A stretch of DNA of 64,000 bases from Ectobacillus ponti (GTDB taxonomy: Bacteria > Bacillota > Bacilli > Bacillales > Bacillaceae_G): assembly GCF_024294785.1 (NCBI RefSeq), contig NZ_JANCLT010000002.1:124001-188000 (forward strand), read 5' to 3'. Each line of letters begins with the position of its first letter. Position 1 is the first letter of the stretch. This document shows positions 45,224 to 54,337 of this stretch, piece after piece. The position numbers and the translations under genes are program-made. The notes under the pieces are model-generated. The model was not told the origin of the DNA and made no database searches. It saw only the letters and a program-made list of their open reading frames with translations.

Positions 45224-45405
45224 GTTTCCCGACAGTCGCGTTCGCTTTCCTGCAATTCAAACGGACTTTCCCACAATTCAGCTGACTTTTCCTACAAATC
45301 AAGCGCCTCTTTCTACAATTCAGCTCGTTTCCCGACAGTCGCAGCTGCTTTCCTACAATTCAGCTGACCTTTCCTGCAAATCAAGCGCCTCTTCCTACAA
45401 TTCAC
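45224..45405 (-). repeat. Array A2: nine 21-bp units 3' of the response regulator gene
   Basis: Units start near 45224, 45245, 45266, 45287, 45308, 45327, 45348, 45369 and 45390. The core is CTTTCCTACAATTC with variants GTTTCCCGACAGTC, CTTTCCTGCAATTC and CTTTTCCTACAAATC. The same core as array A1. A block of about five units is itself duplicated (CCCGACAGTCGC at about 45228 and 45331). The array lies between the gene stop and the terminator. Confidence 0.85.
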
Positions 45406-45411
45406 CGCACC

Positions 45412-46497
45412 TCACTGCTGCAGCTTCTCCTTAAACTGCGAAGGCAGCTCGCCAAAGTGCTTTTTGAAGAGCTTGCTGAAGTATTTGGTATCCGCATAGC
45501 CGACCTGCTGGGAGATTTCGTACACCTTCAAATCCGACCGCAGCAGGAGCTCCTTCGCCTTCTGCAGCCGCAGGCGCGTGACGTAATCCAGCACGGTTTC
45601 TCCTGTTTGGCTCTTGAATTGCTCGGAGAGGTAGGTTGTATTCATGTATACCTCTTTGGCAATCCGCTCAATGGTGATGCTCTCGTGCAAATGCTGTGCA
45701 ATCCACTGCTTGGCCAGGGCAATCGGGTCAGCCTTGCGCTGGCGGTAGCGGTTCTCCAGCAGGTTCATGATGTGCCCCAGCCACACGCGGGCATACTCCT
45801 GCACCTGCGCGAGCGTGGACAAGCGGCTGCCATCCCACGATACATCCACCTCCTGCAGGGATCCGTCCTTGACAAGCAGCGAGACGGTCTGCACATACAG
45901 GGACTGGATGCACTTCTCAATTTCTTGCAGAGAAGCTTGATTCAGCTGCTGGAAAAAGCGCTGCAGCAGCCGCTCCGCCGCCTGCCGGTCCACCTGCTCC
46001 ACTGCGGGCAGTAGCTGCCCCATCAGGTCCTCCGCACGCACAGTCTGATTGCCGCGGGCATGGATGCGCTGCTGCTCCTCAAGGCTTGGCGTCCACATCA
46101 CAAAGCCTTGCTTCTTTGCCCCCCTGATCTTCGCCTGCACCTTGGACAGGCAGCCGAAGAACTCCTCACGATCAATCGGCTTTAGGATATAGTCCGCCGC
46201 TCCCTCGCGGATGGCCGTCTGCAAATAGGGAAAATCGTCGAAGCCGCTGATGACGATGGCCTCAAACGCCATCTGCCGCCGCAGCTCCCGGATGAGCGTC
46301 AGCCCGTCCATCAGCGGCATTTTCACATCTGTAATCAGCAGGTCGAACTGCAGGCCGCTCTCCAGCAGCTCCTTCCCGTTTTTAAAGCTGCCGACAATGT
46401 CCCAGCCGTCCCCGTGCAAGGACACGAGCCGCTGAATGCCGTTGCGGATCATGCTTTCATCATCGGCAATGGCAACCCGAATTGCATCATGATGCAT
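45412..46497 (-). CDS. YesN-type response regulator (REC plus AraC HTH)
   Basis: A 361-residue regulator. The receiver domain (1-120) has acidic pair D12-D13 and phospho-acceptor D57 in LLITDVKMPLMDG; a helical linker follows, and an AraC double HTH ends the protein (TIERIAKEVYMNTTYLSEQFKSQTG, VYEISQQVGYADTKYFSKLFKKHFG). The start at 46497 has GGAGGAGG and overlaps the kinase gene by 11 bases. Lying between the sensor kinase and rhaT, it very probably activates the rhaTPQSM operon. Confidence 0.9.
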   Translation of the reverse strand: MHHDAIRVAIADDESMIRNGIQRLVSLHGDGWDIVGSFKNGKELLESGLQFDLLITDVKMPLMDGLTLIRELRRQMAFEAIVISGFDDFPYLQTAIREGAADYILKPIDREEFFGCLSKVQAKIRGAKKQGFVMWTPSLEEQQRIHARGNQTVRAEDLMGQLLPAVEQVDRQAAERLLQRFFQQLNQASLQEIEKCIQSLYVQTVSLLVKDGSLQEVDVSWDGSRLSTLAQVQEYARVWLGHIMNLLENRYRQRKADPIALAKQWIAQHLHESITIERIAKEVYMNTTYLSEQFKSQTGETVLDYVTRLRLQKAKELLLRSDLKVYEISQQVGYADTKYFSKLFKKHFGELPSQFKEKLQQ

Positions 46498-48298
46498 ACT
46501 GCTCCTCCTCCCTTTGTGCCGGAACTGTAATGAGGACTGTCGTGCCCTGCCCGCCGCTGGTGACACGCATGCCGTACGGGGCGCCGAAGGTCATCCGGAC
46601 TCTTGTGTGGACGTTCATCAGCCCGAAGCTGCCGTCCCGCTTCACCTGCTGCTCCCGCTCCAGCTCCTCCTGCAGCCGCTGCAGCACAGCCTCCTCCATG
46701 CCGGGGCCGTTATCCTGGATGTGAAACACAATGCCGCCGTCCTCCTCGTACACCCGGATTTCAATGTGCACGTCCTCCTCCTGCTCCAGGCCGTACTTCA
46801 CGGAATTCTCCACGACGGGCTGCAGGATGAACTTCGGCACTATGTATTTCGTGACATCCAGCTCCGCCGCCACCTGAAACGAAAGCCGGTCTTCAAAGCG
46901 GATTTTCTGGATGGTCAAGTAGTCCTGCGTATGCTTCAGCTCCTGTGCGATGGGAACAAAGGAGGATTTGTTGCCGATGGAATAGCGGAGCATCCGCCCG
47001 AGCAGCGTGACCATTTTGACCACCACACGGTCCTGCCCCGTTTCCACCGCCATACTAATGGTTTCCAGCGTGTTATAGATGAAGTGCGGATTGATTTGTG
47101 ATTGCAGAGCGTACAGCTGCGCCTCCTTTTGCTGCAGGGCAATTTGGTAGTTTTCCTGGATCAGCTGTTTAATCCTTGCGATCATGGAGTTGAATCCGTG
47201 CGCCAAAATACCAATCTCGTCCTTTGAAGCAACAGAGAAATCCACATCAAACTCTCCCTTCTCCACCCGCTTCATCAGCCTGGTCAAGCGGGACAAGGGA
47301 TCCGAAACGTTCCAGGCCATGATGACACAAAGCAGTGTGCTGATGCACACGAACAGAAGAAACAGAATGACGAGCACATTGCGCAGCTGATTCGTATTTT
47401 CCGTCAAATGCTCCACCTTGACGCTGTGGACCAGGGTCCAGGACAGACCCGCAAGCGTATGGGTGCTGATCAGCTTATCCTCAGCCGGAGACCGGAAGCT
47501 CCCATTGATTCTGGGATACTTGGCGGCCGCAGCATCCACAGAGCCGACCAGCTTCGGGTTTGTATCATAGAGAATGTGCCCGTCCGCCGTCATCAGCCAC
47601 ATATCCGACTTGTTTTTCTGCTCCAGATTCTCTACTGCGTGTTTGATAAAGTCTGTATCCACTGCGATAAAAATGGTGCCCAGCACCGTGCGGTTCTCCA
47701 CATCCATCAGCTGCTTCATAAGCAGCACGTAGTTCGGATGATTCTCAAACACAAGCGACACATCGCTTGGCAGCAGAATGGCCGTTTTCCCCTTTAAATT
47801 CAGATCCTGCCCGTACGGCAAGGACGGATTGCTGAAATCAAACTGCTCGTACGGAATTTTGGTGCTGGAAAACAGGCGGTTCTTCGACACGATGAAGGCG
47901 CCCAGAATGTCCGGGTTTCCGCCGTTGATGAAGGTTCTGGCCAGATAGCTGTTGACGGTGAACTGGTCCTTCAGCAGGCTGGATTTGTTTTGGTGGGCAT
48001 CCTTGCGCAGCACCTCAATAACCTGATTGGAGTTATACAGAAGATCCGGCATCTTCTTGAGGCTGTTCATTTCATTTTCGATATCCTCGCTGGCCTGCTC
48101 CAGCAAAAGCGGGATATACTCACCGACCTGCTGTTCGATGGAGCGGACATACTGCTTGTAGGCAATGTAGCCGATGACGGAAACGGGAATGACGGTCAGG
48201 ATGATGTAGGAGATGATGAGCTTGGAGCGAAGCTTGAGATTGAAAAACTGCTGCCACCTAGAAATCATATTGGTCCACATTTTCCTTCGTAAAATCAA
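46487..48298 (-). CDS. YesM/LytS-type sensor histidine kinase
   Basis: A 603-residue membrane kinase. Two membrane helices (about 26-48 and 312-332) enclose a large extracellular dCache-like sensor; a HAMP domain (about 333-385) and the His_kinase block follow, with phospho-accepting His in QSQINPHFIYNTLETI. The ATPase part has VVENSVKYG and DNGPGMEE. A TTG start with GGGAG is used here; an ATG six codons on is possible. Partner of the binding protein encoded upstream, whose last 41 bases overlap this gene. Confidence 0.88.
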   Translation of the reverse strand: MILRRKMWTNMISRWQQFFNLKLRSKLIISYIILTVIPVSVIGYIAYKQYVRSIEQQVGEYIPLLLEQASEDIENEMNSLKKMPDLLYNSNQVIEVLRKDAHQNKSSLLKDQFTVNSYLARTFINGGNPDILGAFIVSKNRLFSSTKIPYEQFDFSNPSLPYGQDLNLKGKTAILLPSDVSLVFENHPNYVLLMKQLMDVENRTVLGTIFIAVDTDFIKHAVENLEQKNKSDMWLMTADGHILYDTNPKLVGSVDAAAAKYPRINGSFRSPAEDKLISTHTLAGLSWTLVHSVKVEHLTENTNQLRNVLVILFLLFVCISTLLCVIMAWNVSDPLSRLTRLMKRVEKGEFDVDFSVASKDEIGILAHGFNSMIARIKQLIQENYQIALQQKEAQLYALQSQINPHFIYNTLETISMAVETGQDRVVVKMVTLLGRMLRYSIGNKSSFVPIAQELKHTQDYLTIQKIRFEDRLSFQVAAELDVTKYIVPKFILQPVVENSVKYGLEQEEDVHIEIRVYEEDGGIVFHIQDNGPGMEEAVLQRLQEELEREQQVKRDGSFGLMNVHTRVRMTFGAPYGMRVTSGGQGTTVLITVPAQREEEQYAS

Positions 48299-49286
48299 TG
48301 GGTTCTCCCATAATCACAACGTCTCCCTTCACCCTGATTTTCCCGACGCCCGCCACATCCTCCCGGTCAGCCGGCAGCTTGCCCTGCAGCAGGTCATGGG
48401 CCAGGACAACCGTTAAATAGCCAAGCTTTTTCGGGCTCCAAAGCGTGGTCATTTGGGCGGAGCCGTCCTTTAAGTATTCATTCATCGGGTTCGGCGAGGA
48501 CAGCCCGACCACGGCCACCTTCCCGTCCAGCTTCAGGTCCTTGACGGCCTTTGCCGCAGCGGGCGGCCCGACGGAGGAGTTGCCGATAATGCCCTTCAGC
48601 CGCGGGTGCTGCTGCAGGATTTCCTTCGCAGCCGCATATGCCTTCTGCGGGTCATCGTCCGATTCCGCAATTTGCACCAGCTTCATCTTCGGATAGTTGT
48701 CCCGCTGCTGCGCCTGTATCCACTTCAGCCACTCATTCAGGTTCGCGGCTGTTTTCGATCCGGTAATAATGGCAAACTCGCCTTCCTCATTGGTGTTCCA
48801 GGCAAGCGTGTCCATCAAATGGCGGCCGAGCGCCTCCGGGTCCACCATGTTGACAAAGAACTCCCGTCCCTCTTGTCTTGTATCCGCATCCCAGGTGATG
48901 ACATGGATATGCTGCTCCCTCGCTTTTTCCAGAACCGGCAGCAGCCCCTCCGGATCATTGGCCGACACGGCAATCACATCCACCTTCTCCGCAATAAGCT
49001 TCTCAATGATTTTGGTCTGCTGTGAAGCCTCCGCTGCAACCGGCCCCTCATACCTGACATTGACGCCGAGGGCTTCCCCCGCCTCTGCCGCACCCTCCTG
49101 CACCGCATTGAAATAAGGAATATTCATAATTTTCGGAACTAAAACGATAGTATAAGGCCTTTCCTGCTTCTGCTTCGTCCCCTCTGGAGCTGTATTTTCC
49201 TTTTGGTAAATCACCTCATATCCCTGTTTTCCGCAACCGCTTACAAAAAGAAGCAGCAGTACCACCCAAGCTGCCTTCATCCTCAT
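48258..49286 (-). CDS. RbsB-like sugar-binding lipoprotein of the sensor system
   Basis: A 342-residue lipoprotein (lipobox FVSGC, Cys near 17) with the two-lobed periplasmic-binding fold, resembling sugar receptors such as RhaS (YTIVLVPKIMNIPYFNAVQEGA, GIIGNSSVGPPAAAKAV). There is no permease with it; instead it is translationally coupled to a sensor kinase and response regulator. The XylFII-LytS-YesN systems of Firmicutes work this way, the receptor reporting sugar to the kinase. L-rhamnose is the likely ligand given the target operon. Confidence 0.85.
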   Translation of the reverse strand: MRMKAAWVVLLLLFVSGCGKQGYEVIYQKENTAPEGTKQKQERPYTIVLVPKIMNIPYFNAVQEGAAEAGEALGVNVRYEGPVAAEASQQTKIIEKLIAEKVDVIAVSANDPEGLLPVLEKAREQHIHVITWDADTRQEGREFFVNMVDPEALGRHLMDTLAWNTNEEGEFAIITGSKTAANLNEWLKWIQAQQRDNYPKMKLVQIAESDDDPQKAYAAAKEILQQHPRLKGIIGNSSVGPPAAAKAVKDLKLDGKVAVVGLSSPNPMNEYLKDGSAQMTTLWSPKKLGYLTVVLAHDLLQGKLPADREDVAGVGKIRVKGDVVIMGEPIDFTKENVDQYDF

Positions 49287-49361
49287 ACTGTCCCCTCCCT
49301 GTCCATATTGGCCATGCATCCAACGGGGCTGACACGATGTATCCTTATATTCTTCCATACT

Positions 49362-49382
49362 ATTATACTCTGTCCATGGACA
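49362..49382 (-). promoter_or_regulatory. Promoter and dyad upstream of the sensor operon
   Basis: Minus strand -10 TATAAT (49362-49367), with a weak -35. The perfect 12-bp palindrome TGTCCATGGACA (49371-49382) lies in the spacer and could bind a regulator. Confidence 0.45.
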
Positions 49383-49428
49383 TTCATGAAAGGGGAAAAA
49401 GGCAGACTGGTTATGACTGCCTCCGCCG

Positions 49429-49776
49429 TTACACCATCTTCTTCTCATTGAGACGTTCTCTTACTTCCCTTTTCATCAGCGTAAAAGAAATAAAATCATG
49501 CAATTCCTCATGGGACAGCGGCTCACCCTGCAGCAGCAGCACCTCTTCCCCGCCCTGCAGCAGTTCAGCCAGCTCAATCTTCGGCTTACGGCCGCCCATC
49601 AACTCGTCAATTGTCGTGTCAAACAGCTTGGCAAGCTGCACCAGAGATTGCAGCGACGGCTCCCGGTAGCCGGACTCGTAGCCTGCATATGTGCTTTTGG
49701 CAATGCCAAGGCGGTCCGCCGCCTCCTGCATGGACCACTTTCTCTCTTTTCTCAATTCTGCCAATCGTTGCAGCAC
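49429..49776 (-). CDS. ansR: AnsR, repressor of the asparaginase gene
   Basis: A 115-residue XRE-family repressor. The helix-turn-helix AADRLGIAKSTYAGYESGYREPSLQSL is very close to B. subtilis AnsR, which represses ansAB until aspartate or asparagine rises. The GTG start at 49776 has GAGAGGTG upstream; the longer frame is unlikely. It is divergent from ansA with a shared 146-bp promoter region, as in B. subtilis. Confidence 0.92.
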   Translation of the reverse strand: MLQRLAELRKERKWSMQEAADRLGIAKSTYAGYESGYREPSLQSLVQLAKLFDTTIDELMGGRKPKIELAELLQGGEEVLLLQGEPLSHEELHDFISFTLMKREVRERLNEKKMV

Positions 49777-49801
49777 ACTAGCACCTCTCTCTTTTTTCTC
49801 G

Positions 49802-49875
49802 ATTATAGCAAAATCTATTTTCGTTCGCAATACGCGTACTTTTTATTGATTTTCTATCACCATTAATCTTATAAT
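49802..49875. promoter_or_regulatory. Divergent ansR and ansA promoters
   Basis: ansR (minus): TTGCGA (49825-49830), 17 bases, TATAAT (49802-49807). ansA (plus): TTGATT (49846-49851), 18 bases, TATAAT (49870-49875). The -35 regions are only 15 bp apart, so one AnsR site could shut both. Confidence 0.65.
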
Positions 49876-49922
49876 ACAGTCAGATGTTTGCATAGAGCGT
49901 ACAAATAGAGAGGGAGACTATC

Positions 49923-50921
49923 ATGAAGAAGATATTGCTGATTGCAACAGGCGGCACCATTGTTTCTGTAGAAGGACAAGAAGGACTCGTTCCCGGCCTG
50001 ACTGCCGAGGAGCTCATGAAGCATTTTCAACATGGAGATTGGGATGTGGAAGTGACATGCCACGTTCTGATGAACCGGGACAGCACGAATATGCAGCCGG
50101 AGCATTGGCAGCAGATGGCGGACTGCATCGCACAGCATTATGGGGATTACGATGGATTCATCATTACGCACGGTACCGATACCATGGCGTACACATCGGC
50201 GGCGCTTTCCTACATGCTGCAGGGACTCGGGAAGCCGGTCGTCATCACGGGCTCCCAGGTGCCGATCAGCTTTAAAAGAACGGATGCCAAGAAGAATGTG
50301 GCCGATGCGGTCCGGTTTGCCTGCGAGGACATCGGCGGCGTGTTTGTAGTATTTGACGGCCGCGTCATCCTGGGCACACGGGCGGTGAAAATGAGAACAA
50401 AAAGCTATGATGCCTTCGAAAGCATTAACCATCCTTATGTTGCTTATATCACCCAGGAGGATGTGCAGTATTATGGGAAGCCTGCTGCTGCGGAAGGGCC
50501 ATTCACAGTGAATACAAGCCTTTGTCCGGATGTATTCCTGCTGAAGCTGTTCCCCGGCACAAAGCCCGAGATTTTTGATTATCTGAAGCACAACTATAAA
50601 GGTGTTGTGATTGAGAGCTTCGGCAACGGCGGACTGCCGTTTGAAGAGAGAAGCCTGCTCGAGAAGGTGAAGGAGCTGACCGAGGCGGGCGTTGCTGTCC
50701 TCATTTCCACGCAGTGCCTGGAGGAAGGCGAGGATTTGTACTTGTACGAGGTCGGCATGAAGGTGGCCCAGTATAACGTGATCCTGTCCGGGGATATGAA
50801 CACAGAAGCTCTGATTGCCAAGCTGATGTGGGCGCTCGGCAACGAAAGCAACCCCCAGCAGGTGAAGGAGATTATGGAACGCACCATTGCCGGCGACCGG
50901 TCGGTGGACTGGGAAAAGTAA
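49923..50921 (+). CDS. ansA: L-asparaginase, cytoplasmic type
   Basis: Hydrolyses asparagine to aspartate and ammonia. The 332-residue protein has both catalytic triads' motifs: ATGGTI (8-13) with the nucleophilic Thr12, and [10 protein letters not shown] (81-90) with Thr85 and Asp86. No signal peptide is present, fitting a type I enzyme. GAGGGAG precedes the ATG. Aspartase (ansB) does not follow; instead a YitT-type gene begins 20 bases later. Confidence 0.94.
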   Translation: MKKILLIATGGTIVSVEGQEGLVPGLTAEELMKHFQHGDWDVEVTCHVLMNRDSTNMQPEHWQQMADCIAQHYGDYDGFIITHGTDTMAYTSAALSYMLQGLGKPVVITGSQVPISFKRTDAKKNVADAVRFACEDIGGVFVVFDGRVILGTRAVKMRTKSYDAFESINHPYVAYITQEDVQYYGKPAAAEGPFTVNTSLCPDVFLLKLFPGTKPEIFDYLKHNYKGVVIESFGNGGLPFEERSLLEKVKELTEAGVAVLISTQCLEEGEDLYLYEVGMKVAQYNVILSGDMNTEALIAKLMWALGNESNPQQVKEIMERTIAGDRSVDWEK

Positions 50922-50941
50922 ACAGAAAGAAGGCGCAATAC

Positions 50942-51781
50942 TTGTTGGACAAGCTAGTGAAATTTCTATCCTTAAACCTGGGCGTGATTCTCATGGCCAT
51001 CAACATCCATGTGTTCCTGGCGCCCAACCATTTTGCGGCAGGCGGGCTCAGCGGCCTTACGATTGTGCTGAGCCATCTCGCCCCCACTCTCTCCATCGGG
51101 CTGTGGATGCTGCTGTTGAACATTGTTTTATTTCTCATCGGCTTTTGGATTCTGGGACCGCAATTCGGACTGAAGACGATCTATGCCAGCTTTGCCCTGT
51201 CCGGCATGGTCTGGCTGCTCGGCAAGCTGTATCCGCTGGCCGGCCCGTTGAGCCATGACAAGCTCATTCAGCTCATCGTCGGGCTGATCATCTCCGGGAT
51301 GGGTCTCGCGCTCATTCTGCAGCAAAACGCCTCCACCGGCGGCATGGACTTGATTGCGATGATTTTAAATAAATACTTTGCCATTGATATCGGCAAAGCG
51401 ATGTTCATGTCTGACTTCATCATCGTGATTCTCTCCATGCTGACACTTGGCGTGGAGAGCGGGCTGTACTCCCTGTTTGGCGTCATGCTTCGGGGACTTG
51501 TCATCGATTATTTCGTGCAGCAGTTCACGATGACAAAGCAGGTGGTTGTCATCAGCAGCCACTGTGAGCCCATCCGGGATTTTATCGTTACGCAGCTGAA
51601 GCGGAGCGCCACCATCCACGAGGCGAAGGGCGCCTACACGAACGAGAAGAAGGACGTGCTGACCATTGTGCTCGAACGGCAGGAGCTGCTGCAGCTGAAA
51701 ACATACATCCATCAGGTGGACCACAATGCTTTTATCACCGTCCATAACACAAACGAAGTAATGGGAAACGGCTTTAATTGA
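50942..51781 (+). CDS. YitT-family membrane protein (DUF161/DUF2179)
   Basis: A 279-residue protein: five or six membrane helices (to about 190) with the family segment AINIHVFLAPNHFAAGGLSG and QQNASTGGMDLIAMIL, then a soluble DUF2179 domain (about 200-275). The function of the family is unknown. The TTG at 50942 is chosen by the GAAGG site; the adjacent TTG and a GTG five codons on are alternatives. Probably co-transcribed with ansA. Confidence 0.85.
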   Translation: MLDKLVKFLSLNLGVILMAINIHVFLAPNHFAAGGLSGLTIVLSHLAPTLSIGLWMLLLNIVLFLIGFWILGPQFGLKTIYASFALSGMVWLLGKLYPLAGPLSHDKLIQLIVGLIISGMGLALILQQNASTGGMDLIAMILNKYFAIDIGKAMFMSDFIIVILSMLTLGVESGLYSLFGVMLRGLVIDYFVQQFTMTKQVVVISSHCEPIRDFIVTQLKRSATIHEAKGAYTNEKKDVLTIVLERQELLQLKTYIHQVDHNAFITVHNTNEVMGNGFN

Positions 51782-51788
51782 CCCTAAC

Positions 51789-51821
51789 AACCTCTCCGGA
51801 TATCCGCCGGAGAGGTTTTCT
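51789..51821 (+). terminator. Terminator after the yitT-type gene
   Basis: AACCTCTCCGG and CCGGAGAGGTT pair over 11 bp and are followed by TTCTTG. Confidence 0.85.
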
Positions 51822-51988
51822 TGTCCGGGCCGTAAAATTGTCAATTGTTCTAACTTTATGGGAGAAGGCTTTTGCATAGAGGACTAAACATGTATAATTT
51901 TTATTATTGTTACATCTGAACATTAAGCATTATAGTTATAATAACTTACTAGATACGGCACAAGAGATCATTTCAAGGAGGAGAACAG

Positions 51989-52684
51989 ATGAAAAAAGCG
52001 CTTATAGCTTCCATGATCAGCCTATTGCTGTATCCGGCAGGGAGTGCTTACGCAGCCGGACAAGCGGTAAAGCCCGCGGCAAAGCAGGTCATATTGAATG
52101 CACCTTTGATTCGGCAGCTTCCGGAGCTTCCCAGAGGCTGTGAAGTGACTGCCTTGGCCATGCTGCTGCAGTATAGAGGCATTTCGGCCAACAAAATGAC
52201 CTTGGCAGCACAGGTGAAAAAGGATTTGACTCCTTATTCTGTGCAAAATGGGAGAAAGTACTTCGGGAATCCCAATACAGGGTTTGTAGGAAATATGTAT
52301 ACCTTCAGCAAGCCCGGGTACGGTGTGTATCATGGTCCGATTGCTGAGCTGATGAAACGGTATTTGCCTGGTAAGGTAGTAGATTTTTCAGGAAGCAGCT
52401 TTACGAAAATCTATGAATATCTGAATGCAGGCAAGCCTGTCTGGGTTGTGAACAACGTCCTGTTTGATAAGGTTCCTTCTGTATATTGGCAAACCTGGAG
52501 AACGCCTGCAGGTGATATCTCCATCACCATGAAGGAGCATAGTGTGCTGGTAACCGGATATGACAGCAGCTACATCTATTTCAACGATCCGCTGTCCGGC
52601 ACCAAAAACCGCCGGGCTCCGATCGCAAGCTTCAGACGGGGCTGGGAGCAGATGGGAAGCCAAGCTATTTCCTATAATCGGTAA
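51989..52684 (+). CDS. Secreted C39-family cysteine peptidase-like protein
   Basis: A 231-residue exported protein. The signal peptide ends at AYA-A near residue 23. The C39-like domain (YvpB group) has the catalytic Cys in LPRGCEVTALAMLLQY and His in MKEHSVLVTGYDSSYIYFNDP, with the following Asp. Such proteins occur outside the cell wall membrane in Bacillales; the substrate is unknown. AAGGAGGAG precedes the ATG. A TTGTTA, 18 bases, TATAGT promoter lies upstream. Confidence 0.85.
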   Translation: MKKALIASMISLLLYPAGSAYAAGQAVKPAAKQVILNAPLIRQLPELPRGCEVTALAMLLQYRGISANKMTLAAQVKKDLTPYSVQNGRKYFGNPNTGFVGNMYTFSKPGYGVYHGPIAELMKRYLPGKVVDFSGSSFTKIYEYLNAGKPVWVVNNVLFDKVPSVYWQTWRTPAGDISITMKEHSVLVTGYDSSYIYFNDPLSGTKNRRAPIASFRRGWEQMGSQAISYNR

Positions 52685-52730
52685 CCCTTATACATATCAG
52701 CTTGCTGACAGGGGAACAACATCCCCATAC

Positions 52731-52768
52731 AAACATCTCTCCGGCCCATCTGCCGGAGAGATGTTTTT
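52731..52768. terminator. Shared terminator between convergent genes
   Basis: AAACATCTCTCCGG and CCGGAGAGATGTTT pair over 14 bp, with T-runs usable on the plus strand (TTTTTGG). Confidence 0.8.
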
Positions 52769-52772
52769 GGCT

Positions 52773-54269
52773 TCAGCTTAAAGTGGCGGTGCGAATGCCC
52801 AGGAGCTCCCCAACTTTTCGGAACAGGGAGGCGTTGTGCCCGACTGACATGGCGCAATGATGCGTCGGCGCCTCGGCAAACCATTGGGTCATATACTCAT
52901 CCGGATGCTTGCGGAATTTCACCGGTGTCTGGGTGTTGCCGATCCGCATAATCGGCCCCTCTGTCGCCCGCCCCTCGCTGACAATCAGCTTCAGCTTACC
53001 ATCGCCGGTTTGCGTCACGTTCAGTGTCGTAAGCGGCCCGGCTTTCACCTTTGCCTCCACCGAAACCCCGCTGCCCTGCTTGCCGTGATACAGTCCCATG
53101 CCCCGCAGAATCGGCTTGCCGTCGGAAATGGCGATATGGAACGGGCCGTCATGGCCGAGCAGGATGGTTTCGTCTGTATAATCGACCACGACAATTTCGG
53201 AAAAGCTGCCGCCGGTGCCGAGGATGTCACATATTTTCATTGCCAGCGCCGTCTTCAAATCGCCCTCGCCGGCACATGGGATGCCGCGCGCCGTCAGCAG
53301 GGAATGGCCGACAATGAAGCCGCTCTGCAGCTTTTCGTACTCGCCGCCGGGTGCCCCGTGATAGTAATACGCAAGCGCGTCCAAATCATACTCACGCACA
53401 AGCCGCTCCTGTGCCGCCGCCACACGACAGGACCACTGCAGCTGCTCCGGTGTTGGTTTTCGGGCAATCGGATCGGACGGCAGGTCATCGCTGATGCGGA
53501 ACATCTCCCGCACCTCGGCAAGCTTCTGCTCCACTTCCTCCTCTGTCACCGCCCGCAGCATCCGGTCCAAATCGCACATTTCCAGGACTTCCACATGCAA
53601 GCCGGTCTGTGCCTGCAGCATCGTAAAGTCACTGTACATATCCAGCATGCCGCTGTAGGTGTTGCCAAGGAAGCCGAAGCGGCTGTGCCGCAGGGTGCGC
53701 GGCACCCCTGCCGCCCGGATCCATTCCTCAATTTCCTTCCAGGCGCGGATGGCTTCCTTCCTTTTATGTGTCACCTCATTGGCAAGCGAAATATCCGGCG
53801 TATAGTCCAAGCCAAGAAGGCCGTTTATGACCCGGAATGGAATACCGGCCCGGTTCAGGGCATTGGCAAACTCAGGAACGGAGCAGGCTGTGCAATGCGC
53901 CAGCCATTCTCCCGTTGTCGTATCCTCGTAATTGATCCGCTCTGTCGGCTGCAGATTTAAAAAGACCGCAGGCGCCTTACAGATTTGATGGACCGGCAGC
54001 ACCGTTGAGCTGGTGGAGTATGTAGCGGCATGGCAGAATATGAGATCCACATTTCTCTCATTCATCCATTCCCCGGCTTTGCGGCCCTCCTGCTCGGTGT
54101 CCACCAAGCCATAGTGAAACACTTCCCCCCAGGCCTCCATCTTCTTTGCGATGAAGCGGCTGTACTCCGTAAGCCGCTCCCGCAATCCCGGAAACTGGTC
54201 CCAATAGGCTTTCAATCCAATGGAATACAAGCCAATCCGCGGACGCTTGCTTTGTTTCAAAGGCTGCAT
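52773..54269 (-). CDS. L-fucose/L-arabinose isomerase-family protein
   Basis: A 498-residue isomerase-like protein (FucI/AraA fold). RPRIGLYSIGLKAYWDQFPGL marks the N-terminal domain; CAGEGDLKTALAMKICDIL and PTHHCAMSVGHNASLFRKV carry candidate metal Glu and His. It lies 65 bp after rhaEW on the same strand, with a terminator in between. Since rhaA is present elsewhere, this may be a second isomerase for rhamnose-like 6-deoxyhexoses (L-fucose, 6-deoxy sugars) feeding RhaEW. The ATG at 54269 is preferred over the TTG before it. Confidence 0.8.
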   Translation of the reverse strand: MQPLKQSKRPRIGLYSIGLKAYWDQFPGLRERLTEYSRFIAKKMEAWGEVFHYGLVDTEQEGRKAGEWMNERNVDLIFCHAATYSTSSTVLPVHQICKAPAVFLNLQPTERINYEDTTTGEWLAHCTACSVPEFANALNRAGIPFRVINGLLGLDYTPDISLANEVTHKRKEAIRAWKEIEEWIRAAGVPRTLRHSRFGFLGNTYSGMLDMYSDFTMLQAQTGLHVEVLEMCDLDRMLRAVTEEEVEQKLAEVREMFRISDDLPSDPIARKPTPEQLQWSCRVAAAQERLVREYDLDALAYYYHGAPGGEYEKLQSGFIVGHSLLTARGIPCAGEGDLKTALAMKICDILGTGGSFSEIVVVDYTDETILLGHDGPFHIAISDGKPILRGMGLYHGKQGSGVSVEAKVKAGPLTTLNVTQTGDGKLKLIVSEGRATEGPIMRIGNTQTPVKFRKHPDEYMTQWFAEAPTHHCAMSVGHNASLFRKVGELLGIRTATLS

Positions 54270-54296
54270 CAATACAATCCCTCCTCAGCATAGTAG

Positions 54297-54326
54297 AAAA
54301 GGCGGACAGTGCTTTCCTGCCGCCTT
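54297..54326 (-). terminator. Terminator between rhaEW and the isomerase gene
   Basis: Minus strand: AAGGCGG and CCGCCTT pair around a 14-base loop and are followed by TTC. Read-through would set a lower level for the isomerase gene. Confidence 0.6.
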
Positions 54327-54337
54327 CTATGAAGCTC

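Noticed and set aside
45140-45367. Plus-strand 75-codon frame over array A2
   Set aside because: It starts in the terminator hairpin of the opposite strand and is repeat-derived (SCNSN, SHNSA, SYKSS); no translation signals.
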